Source: J088 sp003695505 [NCBI: Candidatus Dadabacteria bacterium] (lineage in GTDB: Bacteria; J088). From it: a DNA stretch of 8,097 bases. The translations under genes and the position numbers were made by a program. The stretch is taken from the NCBI GenBank assembly GCA_003695505.1, contig RFIY01000041.1, forward strand, positions 1 through 8,097, read 5' to 3'. The notes beneath the pieces were generated by a model. It had not been told where the DNA came from and did no database searches. It saw nothing but the letters and a program-made list of their open reading frames with translations. Of this stretch, positions 1 to 6,441 are shown one piece after another (position 1 is the stretch's first letter; each line of letters starts with the position of its first letter).

Positions 1-51
1 CGACGGAATCGGGGTGGGGCTGTCGTTTGGGCATCCCTGTTTTTTGCCCCC
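1..51. other. Left-edge flank downstream of the tetR gene, no gene seen
   Basis: This short flank lies beyond the stop codon of the minus-strand repressor gene. It contains a weak inverted repeat (GGGCA at 29-33 with TGCCC at 45-49, loop of 11), but neither strand has a proper T-tract after the stem, so it is not called as a terminator. No start codon with a ribosome binding site is visible. Confidence 0.4.
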
Positions 52-714
52 TCAGCCCTCCGCCGTCCCCCGATTCATCCGCGTCAGCATGCCGAGTTCA
101 GGGAATACGGCCTCAAGGTAGGTGACCAGAAGTTCGAGCGCCGGGTCGATGCTGTCGATCCGGCCTTCATCGCGGTCGAGCAGAAAGCTCAGCGCCATCA
201 TGAACAGGCCGTCGAGTTTCAGTCGCAGACCGGCGGGCTCGGCGGGCAGGTGGAATCGTTCGAGCACGGTGCCGATGTCCTGGATGACTTCGGTCATCAA
301 TTCTTCGTACAGTGCGCGGCTGATCCGGGCCGTCGGGGCGTCGCGGCCGTGTAGTTCGCGATAGAGCAGGCGCATCAGTTCGGGTTCCTGCGCCAGGGCT
401 TCCATCGCGATACGCAAGACTTCACGAATACCTTCGCGTGAGGGGTGTATCCGCAACAGCATCTGTTCGCGTGCGGCCCGCATCGTGCCGCGCACGTCAT
501 CGCCGATTGCGCGGGCTGCGGCTTCGAGGATGTCGTCCTTGTCGCGGAAATGGACGTAAAAGGTGGGTTGCGCGACGCCGGCGACTCTGGTGATTTCCGA
601 AACGGAGATCGCGTCGTAGTCCTGCTGGCGCAGCAGATCTTGCGCGGCGACGATCAGGCGTTGCCTGGTCAGCAGTTTGGCTTCCTGCCTGGTCAGTTTT
701 CTGGCGGTTGACAT
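52..714 (-). CDS. TetR/AcrR-family transcriptional repressor
   Basis: The predicted 220-residue protein is a one-component, ligand-responsive DNA-binding regulator that should act as a cytoplasmic dimer. Residues 18-65 form the typical TetR N-terminal domain, with the helix-turn-helix at about 37-57 (SVSEITRVAG, then the recognition helix AQPTFYVHF) followed by the usual FRDKDDIL continuation. Residues 90-205 are an all-helical ligand-binding region; the stretch around PELMRLLYRE recalls FabR-like regulators, but that resemblance is loose and does not identify the ligand. The ATG at 714 is chosen because the family's basic N-terminus (STARKLTRQEAK) begins there. An in-frame GTG at 759 would add 15 residues of non-family sequence and has no ribosome binding site. 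Neither start has an ideal one. The gene is divergent from a five-gene catabolic-looking operon whose promoter carries palindromes, so it most likely represses that operon and perhaps itself. The family assignment is firm; the target is inferred. Confidence 0.93.
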   Translation of the reverse strand: MSTARKLTRQEAKLLTRQRLIVAAQDLLRQQDYDAISVSEITRVAGVAQPTFYVHFRDKDDILEAAARAIGDDVRGTMRAAREQMLLRIHPSREGIREVLRIAMEALAQEPELMRLLYRELHGRDAPTARISRALYEELMTEVIQDIGTVLERFHLPAEPAGLRLKLDGLFMMALSFLLDRDEGRIDSIDPALELLVTYLEAVFPELGMLTRMNRGTAEG

Positions 715-854
715 GTCCTGGGTTTCCGGGGCCGCATTGTCTCCTGTACAGCGTAACACAGCCCAGAGCGATGATTCGGCAATGGATGTATCGGCGAATA
801 TTGCATAAAAATACTTAAGTGTGACAGCGGATTGTTCGACATGATGCCTCGGGG

Positions 855-871
855 TTGACGAATTGCGTCAA
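855..871. promoter_or_regulatory. Inverted repeat over the -35 (candidate operator 1)
   Basis: TTGACG (855-860) and CGTCAA (866-871) are perfect reverse complements around a 5 bp centre, AATTG. This gives a 17 bp imperfect palindrome centred on 863, whose left arm is the -35 hexamer itself. TetR-family operators are commonly palindromes of about 15-20 bp overlapping promoter elements. Its sequence differs from the second palindrome, so the two may not bind the same protein. Confidence 0.5.
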
Positions 872-881
872 ATTCGATAAT
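855..881 (+). promoter_or_regulatory. Predicted sigma-70-type promoter of the operon
   Basis: TTGACG at 855-860 matches five of six bases of the -35 consensus. GATAAT at 876-881 matches five of six of the -10 consensus, but the spacer is only 15 bp. An alternative -10, TAATAC at 878-883, gives the ideal 17 bp spacer but matches the consensus less well. Transcription would start near 888-892 and give a leader of about 20 nt before the ATG at 911. Both elements lie within inverted repeats, so repressor binding would block polymerase directly. This was called by eye. Confidence 0.6.
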
Positions 882-891
882 ACTATTATCG
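875..891. promoter_or_regulatory. Perfect 8-bp inverted repeat over the -10 (candidate operator 2)
   Basis: CGATAATA (875-882) and TATTATCG (884-891) are exact reverse complements separated by one base, C883. The 17 bp element covers the predicted -10 and the likely transcription start. Its perfect symmetry, position and divergent neighbour make it the best candidate binding site for the adjacent TetR protein. Its centre is 20 bp from the centre of the upstream palindrome, close to two helical turns. The binding itself is inferred. Confidence 0.6.
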
Positions 892-894
892 TCT

Positions 895-903
895 AAAAGG
901 AGG
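895..903 (+). promoter_or_regulatory. Strong Shine-Dalgarno site for the dehydrogenase/epimerase gene
   Basis: AAAAGGAGG lies 7 nt before the ATG at 911. It is a near-perfect anti-16S complement and fixes the start of the first operon gene. Confidence 0.85.
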
Positions 904-910
904 GCCAGCA

Positions 911-1933
911 ATGGCTGCAAAAACACTGGTGACAGGCGGTGCGGGATTCATCGGCTCGCATGTCGTGCGCGGATTGCTCGATCAGGGGCGCGACGTTCGC
1001 GTCGTGCTCGCACCTGGCGAATCCGCGGCCAACCTCGACGGACTCGATGTCGAACTGGTCGAGGCGGACATCTGTGACGCAGGCGCGGTGGATCGCGCGA
1101 TGGATGGTTGCGGTGTCGTCTACCACCTGGCCGCGATCTACGCGATCTGGATGCCGCGCCGCGAGCGCATGTACGAGGTCAACTGCCTCGGCGCGATGAA
1201 CGTTTGCTGGGCGGCGCTGCGGCGGTCGGTCGAAAAGCTGGTGTTTACGTCGTCGATTGCCGCGGTCGGACACCGCGACGATGGACGGCCGGCGGACGAA
1301 ACGACGGCATTCAACCATCTTGGCCGCCACAACGACTACATCCTGACCAAATGGTTGTCCGAGGAACATGCGCGTACGTTCGTCCGCGAGGGGCTGCCGA
1401 TCGTGTTCGTCAACCCGGGTGGCCCGATCGGGCCTCGTGACAAGGGGCCGACACCGACCGGGCAACTGATTCTCGACATTGCCAACGGCCGCATCCCGTT
1501 CAATCTCAACACCGGCTTCGGCATGGCCGATGTCGAGGACATCGCGGCCGGGCATCTGGCTGCGGAAGCGCGCGGACGCGTGGGTGAGCGCTACATTCTT
1601 TGCGCCGAAAACCTGACTGGCCGTGAGCTGGTGCGACAGATACGCCGCGCGTGCGGTTTGCCGCCGGCCGCGCTGACGTTGCCGGTGCGACCGTTGATTC
1701 CGGCGGGCGATCTTCTCGAGGCGGTGGCCGACCGGATCGGACGTGCGCCGCTGTTTACCGGAGATTCGTTGCGCTATGCCGACCATCGTGTCTTTTTCGA
1801 CAATCGCAAGGCACGAGAAGAACTCGGCGTGAACTTCCGGCCGGTTGCGCAGGCAATCGAACGGTCACTGCGCTGGTTTGCCGAACAGGGATATATCACT
1901 CGCCGGCGGGTACTCCGCCACATTCAACGCTGA
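911..1933 (+). CDS. HpnA-like NAD(P)-dependent epimerase/dehydratase or dehydrogenase (extended SDR)
   Basis: The 340-residue protein is a cytoplasmic extended short-chain dehydrogenase/reductase of the epimerase / dihydroflavonol-reductase / 3-beta-hydroxysteroid-dehydrogenase group. The Rossmann nucleotide-binding motif TGGAGFIG is at residues 8-15. The acidic EAD at 51-53 and HLAA at 72-75 follow, then the catalytic TSS at 113-115 and YxxxK with Tyr143 and Lys147. The block NPGGPIGPRDKGPTPTG (168-184) and the later GERYIL resemble the hopanoid-associated sugar-epimerase family HpnA. No hopanoid genes flank it, so that name should not be carried over. Oxidation or reduction of a hydroxyl/keto group on a hydrophobic substrate is equally possible. 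It is the first gene of the operon, directly under the palindromic promoter, with a strong ribosome binding site. The family is certain; the substrate and reaction direction are unknown. Confidence 0.9.
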   Translation: MAAKTLVTGGAGFIGSHVVRGLLDQGRDVRVVLAPGESAANLDGLDVELVEADICDAGAVDRAMDGCGVVYHLAAIYAIWMPRRERMYEVNCLGAMNVCWAALRRSVEKLVFTSSIAAVGHRDDGRPADETTAFNHLGRHNDYILTKWLSEEHARTFVREGLPIVFVNPGGPIGPRDKGPTPTGQLILDIANGRIPFNLNTGFGMADVEDIAAGHLAAEARGRVGERYILCAENLTGRELVRQIRRACGLPPAALTLPVRPLIPAGDLLEAVADRIGRAPLFTGDSLRYADHRVFFDNRKAREELGVNFRPVAQAIERSLRWFAEQGYITRRRVLRHIQR

Positions 1934-1943
1934 CCACAGCCAA

Positions 1944-1950
1944 AGGGAGG
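1944..1950 (+). promoter_or_regulatory. Shine-Dalgarno site deciding the start of the membrane protein
   Basis: AGGGAGG lies 5 nt before the ATG at 1956. The same reading frame is open upstream to 1845 inside the preceding gene, so this site is what favours the downstream start. Confidence 0.8.
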
Positions 1951-1955
1951 TTGTC

Positions 1956-2909
1956 ATGGTCGAAGTCGATGTTTTCTGGGCCTACGGACTGGGCGGCTCG
2001 TTGGCCGTTGCCGCCGGCCGCCAGCTGAAGAACGAAGAAAAACCGTTCGATCACCCGATTTTTTCGCGCGTGCTGCTCTTTCTGTCGCTCGTCTGGGCGC
2101 CGACCGGTATGCTGCTCTTGTTGAAACATCCGAGCTGGGAGACGATGCAGGCGGCCGACAGTTTCATGTCGATGCCGCCCTGGCTGATCCTCGGTTTCGG
2201 AATCACCAACATCACGCAGGGGATTCTTGGTTACTGGACCACGTGGATGCTGTTGCGCCGCGGACGGACCTATCTGGCCAACCTGAACTGGCTGGTCGGC
2301 TATCTTGGCATGTTCTTCATCCTGCTGTACGGCTGGGACGGACTCGGCTACGACCGCTTCCTGTATGACCGCGACATGTTTGGTGGCGTGGCGTGGACGC
2401 CGGGCGCCGGATTGCAGCCGGGCGCGGGCTGGAACTTCTTCACCAGCTCCGTTGCGATGACACTTTATCTGGACGCCATCTATCTGCTGCCGATCCTGAT
2501 GGTTATGATGTGGCGCTGGCAGCGGGCGGGTGCAGGCGCGGCCGCCGGCGTCATGCGCAGTGCAGGGTTCTGGCCGTTCTGCGGCCGCTACGCGCTGGCA
2601 GTCTTCGGGCTGGCGCTGGGTACCGCCGCAGTTGCCGCGATCGTCGTCCACTACACAGGACAATTGCTCGGCGCGGGGTCGCATGCCGCGCGCTTCTACG
2701 GTACCGGTGGAAACACGACGATGCACGTCGTCAGTTACTTCGTGGGCCTGCCGTTTGCGAGTCTGCTCTTGTGGCTCGGTGTCTATCGTCGTGGCGGTAT
2801 CGCCGAACGGCTGCTGCACTGGGTGTTTCCGCCGGACCAGCAGCCGGCCCCGTCGCCGGCGTCCAGCTCTGGCGCATTGCCCGAATCCGCGGCGCAGGTG
2901 CAATCATGA
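1956..2909 (+). CDS. Unrecognised polytopic inner-membrane protein
   Basis: The 317-residue protein has about six or seven hydrophobic segments, at roughly residues 5-21 (weak), 36-56, 75-99, 108-126, 161-186, 208-235 and 255-277, so it should sit in the cytoplasmic membrane. I do not recognise its family. Visible features are an aromatic and acidic loop after the fourth segment (YGWDGLGYDRFLYDRDMFGG, about 125-144), a Gly/Pro-rich loop at 148-158, polar residues within membrane segments (for example Asp173 and His232), and a Pro/Ala/Ser-rich tail from 292. There is no transporter signature, haem-binding pattern or cofactor motif I can name. The gene follows the SDR by 22 bp and its stop overlaps the next start (ATGA), so it is translationally coupled to the flavoenzyme. 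Its role may be substrate entry, membrane anchoring or a membrane-bound catalytic step. The start at 1956 removes 37 residues lying inside the upstream gene in another frame. Confidence 0.85.
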   Translation: MVEVDVFWAYGLGGSLAVAAGRQLKNEEKPFDHPIFSRVLLFLSLVWAPTGMLLLLKHPSWETMQAADSFMSMPPWLILGFGITNITQGILGYWTTWMLLRRGRTYLANLNWLVGYLGMFFILLYGWDGLGYDRFLYDRDMFGGVAWTPGAGLQPGAGWNFFTSSVAMTLYLDAIYLLPILMVMMWRWQRAGAGAAAGVMRSAGFWPFCGRYALAVFGLALGTAAVAAIVVHYTGQLLGAGSHAARFYGTGGNTTMHVVSYFVGLPFASLLLWLGVYRRGGIAERLLHWVFPPDQQPAPSPASSSGALPESAAQVQS

Positions 2910-4201
2910 GCGCGCCGCTCGATGCGCTGTTCCGTCCGTTGCCGCTGGGGCCGGTGACGGCTCAGGGGCGCCTGTTCAAGACGGCGACAGCCGAGACGCG
3001 CGCCTCGGACGACGGTTTCGTCACCGATGAGTTGCTGGCATTCTACGAACCGATGGCGGCCGCGGGAACGCCCTTGATCATCACCGGCAACCTCTACATC
3101 AGCCGCGAGGGCAAGTCCTCGCCGCGGCAGACCGGTGTCGATCACGACGACAAAATTCCCGGCCTGCGCGAGCTCGCCGACACGGTGCACCGCCCGGCCG
3201 GCAGTTTGCTGGTCGCGCAGCTCAACCATTGCGGTCGCCAGGTGTTGCCGGCCGCGATGGGACTCGATCGTGCGGTGTCAGCATCGAATGTTACCGAAAA
3301 GATGATGGGTACCCGGCCGCGCCCGTTGCGTGAGCCTGAGATTCATCAGGTCATCAACGACTTTGCCAGCGCGGCCGAACGGTGTCAGCGCGCCGGATTC
3401 GACGGCGTTCAGGTTCATGCCGGCCACGGCTACCTGATCAACCAGTTCCTGACCCCATACACGAACCGCCGCCGCGATCGCTGGGGCGGCAACTTCGACG
3501 GCCGCGTGCGCCTGCTCGTCGAGGTCGTTCGCGCTGTGCGCGATCGCTGCGGGGACGATTTTTGCATTCTGCTCAAGCTGAACGGGCACGATCGGCTACC
3601 CGGCCGCAACGGCCTTGGCACCGATGAACTGGTCCGCGTCGCGCAACGCGCGGTCGAGGCTGGCGTGGACGGCGTCGAGATTACCTGCGGGCATTACGAA
3701 TCCGGGTTCCCGATGATCCGCGGAAGGTTTGAAGATGTCTTTCCGGCGATGCTCGGCGAGGGCATTGGATCATCGTTGCCCCCGTCTCGCCGCATCCCGT
3801 TACGATTGTTCGGAGGTGCGATCGGGCGCTTGTTCAATACGCTGTGGCCGCCGCAGGAAGGCTTCAACCTGCCGTATGCACGGAAGTTTCGTGCAGCGAT
3901 CGATGTGCCGGTCATTGCGGTGGGTGGGTTTGCAACTGGCGACGCGATGGCCTGGGCCATCGACCAGGGGGAGTGCGATGCGGTGTCGAGCGCGCGGCAG
4001 TTCATTGCCGACCCGTTGCTGTTCTATCACCTGCAGCACGGTATCGCCGGGCCGCGCTGTTCGTGGTGCAACGGCTGTATCGCCCGGGCCGGCGGACAGC
4101 CGGTTGGCTGCTATGATCCCGATGTCGCCGCCGAGCAGTGCCGCGCGCTGGCGGCGTTTCGCGCCGTTTCACGTGCAGCAGGAGAGGAGGCGATCGCATG
4201 A
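2906..4201 (+). CDS. Old Yellow Enzyme family NADH:flavin oxidoreductase (probable ene-reductase)
   Basis: The 431-residue protein is a TIM-barrel FMN enzyme of the kind that reduces C=C bonds next to carbonyls using NAD(P)H. The family core is clear. FKTATAET (24-31) begins the FMN site, QLNHCGRQ is at 105-112, and HAGHGYLINQFLTP (171-184) carries the paired active-site histidines (His171, His174) and Tyr176. TNRRRDRWGGNFDGRVR (186-202) follows, then the phosphate-binding VGGF at 339-342 and ARQFIADP at 363-370. A C-terminal cysteine cluster (Cys385, Cys388, Cys391, Cys402) resembles the iron-sulfur motif of 2,4-dienoyl-CoA reductase-type relatives, but the third spacing is shorter than the usual CxxCxxxC. 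The protein ends there without the FAD/NAD domains of those larger enzymes. The start overlaps the preceding stop and has only a weak AGG at 2896-2898, consistent with coupling. The longer upstream open frame is rejected because homology begins at MSAPLDALFRP. The electron donor and substrate are unknown. Confidence 0.92.
   Translation: MSAPLDALFRPLPLGPVTAQGRLFKTATAETRASDDGFVTDELLAFYEPMAAAGTPLIITGNLYISREGKSSPRQTGVDHDDKIPGLRELADTVHRPAGSLLVAQLNHCGRQVLPAAMGLDRAVSASNVTEKMMGTRPRPLREPEIHQVINDFASAAERCQRAGFDGVQVHAGHGYLINQFLTPYTNRRRDRWGGNFDGRVRLLVEVVRAVRDRCGDDFCILLKLNGHDRLPGRNGLGTDELVRVAQRAVEAGVDGVEITCGHYESGFPMIRGRFEDVFPAMLGEGIGSSLPPSRRIPLRLFGGAIGRLFNTLWPPQEGFNLPYARKFRAAIDVPVIAVGGFATGDAMAWAIDQGECDAVSSARQFIADPLLFYHLQHGIAGPRCSWCNGCIARAGGQPVGCYDPDVAAEQCRALAAFRAVSRAAGEEAIA
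4181..4190 (+). promoter_or_regulatory. Shine-Dalgarno site for the SRPBCC gene
   Basis: GGAGAGGAGG lies 7 nt before the ATG at 4198, inside the last codons of the flavoenzyme gene. It chooses 4198 over the in-frame upstream start at 4138. Confidence 0.8.
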
Positions 4202-4758
4202 TTCAGCTCGATCTGATTCAGGATATTCCAGCGCCGCCCGAGCGGGCCTGGGCCGTGTTCTGGGAGCGATTCAGCGATATGCCGATGCACATCGCCGAAA
4301 TCGACGCGATCACGCCCGTCGACGAGCGGTGGGATGGGGAACATCGGACGTTGACCGTGCATCGCTGGCAGGCCAGCCCGACACTGATTCCGGCCATGGC
4401 GCGCCCATTTGTCAAACCGACGCTGATCTGCTGGAACGGTCATGCCGAATGGCTGCACGCCGAACGCACGGTGCGGTTCGATTTTCGCCACGACCGTTTC
4501 GAGGGTCTCTACAACTGCACCGGCAGCTTCGTCGTTGATCCGGGTGAAGACGCCGATGCGAGCCGGGTCACGATTCACGGCGAACTCGAAATCCACCCCG
4601 AACGTCTCAGTGGGCTGCCGCGCGGTCTGGCGCGCAAGGCGTCTGGCTGGGTCGAGCGTGTTCTGCTCAGCGCGGTCGAACCCGCGCTGGCGGCACTGCC
4701 GCTTGCCGTGGACCGCTTTCTGGAGGAGTACCCCGACGGCGAGCTGAGAATCGCCTGA
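4198..4758 (+). CDS. SRPBCC/START-like small protein, PRELI-like in appearance
   Basis: The 186-residue soluble protein has the layout of the SRPBCC (START/Bet v 1) helix-grip fold. There is a short first strand (residues 2-9), PAPPERAWAVFWERFSD as the first helix (11-27), a run of alternating strands through about 133, and a long amphipathic helix at about 148-177 that would close the hydrophobic cavity. Members bind lipids, sterols, polyketides or aromatic ligands, and some act as cyclases or dehydratases. The order of elements, notably LTVHRWQASPTLIPAMARPF (52-71) followed by strands, recalls PRELI/MSF1 lipid-transfer domains, but only loosely. There are no catalytic residues I can point to. 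It overlaps the preceding stop by ATGA, which suggests co-production with the flavoenzyme and a role handling the same hydrophobic substrate. The fold assignment is by eye. Confidence 0.75.
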   Translation: MIQLDLIQDIPAPPERAWAVFWERFSDMPMHIAEIDAITPVDERWDGEHRTLTVHRWQASPTLIPAMARPFVKPTLICWNGHAEWLHAERTVRFDFRHDRFEGLYNCTGSFVVDPGEDADASRVTIHGELEIHPERLSGLPRGLARKASGWVERVLLSAVEPALAALPLAVDRFLEEYPDGELRIA

Positions 4759-4810
4759 ACAGATCCAAGTGACGCGATTCCGGTATGCTGCAAGGCGTCG
4801 GAGTTTCGAT

Positions 4811-4817
4811 AAAGGAG
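4811..4817 (+). promoter_or_regulatory. Shine-Dalgarno site for the acyl-CoA ligase
   Basis: AAAGGAG lies 7 nt before the ATG at 4825 and fixes that start. The preceding 66 bp gap contains no convincing promoter: TATGCT at 4784-4789 has no -35 partner. Confidence 0.8.
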
Positions 4818-4824
4818 TATTTTA

Positions 4825-6441
4825 ATGCAAGGTCAGATGCAGCAACAGCCCCTGCTGATCTCGAGCCTGGTGCGACATGCCCGGAATAATCACCCGGAGC
4901 AGGAAATCGTCACACGCGCCGTCGAGGGTGGCATTCACCGGACGACGTTTGCGGAGACGATCGATCGCGCCGGCGGCGTGGCGCGCATGCTCGAAAGTCT
5001 CGGCATTGGTTTCGGAGACCGGGTCGCGACGCTCGCCTGGAACACATGGCGCCATCTGGAGCTGTATTACGCGGTTTCCGGCATCGGCGCCGTGCTGCAC
5101 ACGGTCAATCCACGCCTGTTTCCCGAGCAGATCGCCTACATCCTCAATCATTCCGGCGCGAAGGTCCTCTGCGTCGATCTGACGTTTCTGCCGCTGGTCG
5201 ATGCGGTTCGTGACAAGCTCGATCATCTGGAGACCGTCGTCGTGCTGACCGACGAAGCGCATATGCCCGACAGCGATGCAGCCTGTTACGAAACCTTGCT
5301 CGCCGAGGCCGGACCCGGCGACTACGACTGGCCCACGTTCAACGAGAATACGGCGTCCTCGCTCTGTTACACGTCCGGAACCACCGGCAACCCGAAGGGC
5401 GTCCTGTACAGTCATCGTTCGACCGTACTGCACAGTTTCGCCGTCTGCGCTGCCGACGGTCTGGGGTTGTCGTCGAACGACGCCGTGTTGCCGGTCGTGC
5501 CGATGTTTCATGTCAACGCCTGGGGTATTCCCTACGCCGCCGCGATGTGTGGCGCGAAACTCGTCTTTCCGGGAGCCGCGCTCGACGGGGCGAGCCTCTG
5601 GGAGTTGCTCGACCAGGAGCGTGTAACCATTTCGGCGGGTGTGCCGACCGTCTGGCTCGGGCTGTTGCAGTACCTTCAGGCCGAGGGCAAGGGACTGCCG
5701 CATATGAACCGCACCGTGATTGGCGGCTCCGCCGCGCCAGAGGCGATGATCCGCACCTTTGAGCAGGATTACGATGTCCGGGTCCTGCACGCCTGGGGCA
5801 TGACCGAAATGAGTCCGCTCGGCACCGTCGGTGTACTCAAGCGCGATATCGCGGAGAAACCGTTCGAAGAGCGCCTGCCGTGGCAGCTCAAACAGGGCAA
5901 GGCCGCCTACGGGGTCGAGATGCGCATCGTTGACGACGAAGGCAACGAGCTGCCACGCGACGGCGAGGCATTCGGGCATCTGCAGGTGCGCGGACCCTGG
6001 GTGTTGAGCGGATACTTTCGCGGCGAGGGTGGCGATGTCGTCGATGCCGACGGCTGGTTCGACACCGGCGACGTGGCGACGATCGATGCGCGCGGCTATA
6101 TGCAGATCACCGATCGTGCCAAGGACGTCATAAAGTCGGGCGGAGAATGGATCAGCTCGATCGAGCTCGAAAACATCGCGGTCGGCCACCCCGACGTCGC
6201 CGAGGCTGCGGTCATCGGCGTCGCGCATCCCAAGTGGGACGAGCGGCCGCTGCTGGTCGTGATCGCCGCCGAAGGACGGACGGTAGACAGGGATGCACTG
6301 CTGGAATCGTTCGAGGGCAAGGTCGCGAAGTGGTGGATTCCCGATGATGTCGTGGTCGTCGACGAAATCCCGCACACCGCAACCGGGAAGATCCAGAAAC
6401 GGACGTTACGGGAGCAGTTTGCTGATCATTACATGACCTGA
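4825..6441 (+). CDS. AMP-forming acyl-CoA synthetase, AlkK/DmdB type
   Basis: The 538-residue ligase should activate a carboxylic acid with ATP to an acyl-adenylate and then form the CoA thioester in the cytoplasm. All adenylation motifs are present. They are the phosphate loop [11 protein letters not shown] (182-192), MFHVNAWG (227-234), [10 protein letters not shown] (322-331), GWFDTGD (410-416), [21 protein letters not shown] (430-450) and the catalytic lysine of the C-terminal lid, Lys522 in TATGKIQK. The N-terminus ([15 protein letters not shown]) and [26 protein letters not shown] are typical of medium-chain (AlkK) and 3-methylthiopropionate (DmdB) CoA ligases. The length is normal and the gene looks intact. 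It is last in the operon, 66 bp after the SRPBCC gene, and probably feeds the operon's product, or an early intermediate, into beta-oxidation. Substrate chain length cannot be read from the sequence. Confidence 0.95.
   Translation: MQGQMQQQPLLISSLVRHARNNHPEQEIVTRAVEGGIHRTTFAETIDRAGGVARMLESLGIGFGDRVATLAWNTWRHLELYYAVSGIGAVLHTVNPRLFPEQIAYILNHSGAKVLCVDLTFLPLVDAVRDKLDHLETVVVLTDEAHMPDSDAACYETLLAEAGPGDYDWPTFNENTASSLCYTSGTTGNPKGVLYSHRSTVLHSFAVCAADGLGLSSNDAVLPVVPMFHVNAWGIPYAAAMCGAKLVFPGAALDGASLWELLDQERVTISAGVPTVWLGLLQYLQAEGKGLPHMNRTVIGGSAAPEAMIRTFEQDYDVRVLHAWGMTEMSPLGTVGVLKRDIAEKPFEERLPWQLKQGKAAYGVEMRIVDDEGNELPRDGEAFGHLQVRGPWVLSGYFRGEGGDVVDADGWFDTGDVATIDARGYMQITDRAKDVIKSGGEWISSIELENIAVGHPDVAEAAVIGVAHPKWDERPLLVVIAAEGRTVDRDALLESFEGKVAKWWIPDDVVVVDEIPHTATGKIQKRTLREQFADHYMT

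Larger units (their letters stand above)
715..910. promoter_or_regulatory. Divergent intergenic control region
   Basis: The 196 bases between the repressor start and the first operon gene are clearly more AT-rich than the flanking genes, especially around 799-822 and 871-898. The right half holds the plus-strand promoter, two palindromes and the ribosome binding site described separately. The left half must contain the tetR promoter, but no convincing -35/-10 pair could be chosen on the minus strand. A divergent repressor-operon layout is the classic arrangement for local TetR control. Confidence 0.7.

Noticed and set aside
29-49. GGGCA/TGCCC stem beyond the tetR stop as a terminator
   Set aside because: The T-rich run is inside the loop rather than after the stem, and the stem is only 5 bp.
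911-1933. Assigning the SDR as hopanoid HpnA
   Set aside because: The similarity is to the family, but no squalene-hopene cyclase or other hpn genes are in the window, and the neighbours fit a different pathway.
1845-1955. 37-codon N-terminal extension of the membrane protein
   Set aside because: It lies out of frame inside the end of the SDR gene, is not hydrophobic or family-like, and the strong Shine-Dalgarno site at 1944-1950 points to the ATG at 1956.
893-2903. Long minus-strand open frames (893-1786 and 1896-2903) opposite the SDR and membrane protein genes
   Set aside because: They are low-complexity antisense translations opposite genes with recognisable motifs or clear membrane-protein periodicity; codon bias supports the plus strand.
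2393-2905. N-terminal extension of the flavoenzyme reading frame
   Set aside because: It overlaps the membrane protein gene in another frame and is Arg-rich shadow sequence. Old Yellow Enzyme homology begins just after the ATG at 2906.
4771-4799. GACGC/GCGTC inverted repeat in the gap before the ligase
   Set aside because: The arms are only 5 bp with a 19 bp loop and no T-tract, as expected by chance in GC-rich sequence.
4822-6375. Minus-strand open frame of 517 codons opposite the acyl-CoA ligase
   Set aside because: It is an antisense shadow of a clear adenylating enzyme in high-GC DNA. Its translation is rich in Arg, His, Asp and Gln with no recognisable domain and no ribosome binding site.
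911-6441. Olefin (oleABCD) biosynthesis cluster, suggested by an SDR plus an AMP-ligase
   Set aside because: There is no OleA thiolase or OleB hydrolase, and the ligase is AlkK/DmdB-like rather than OleC-like.
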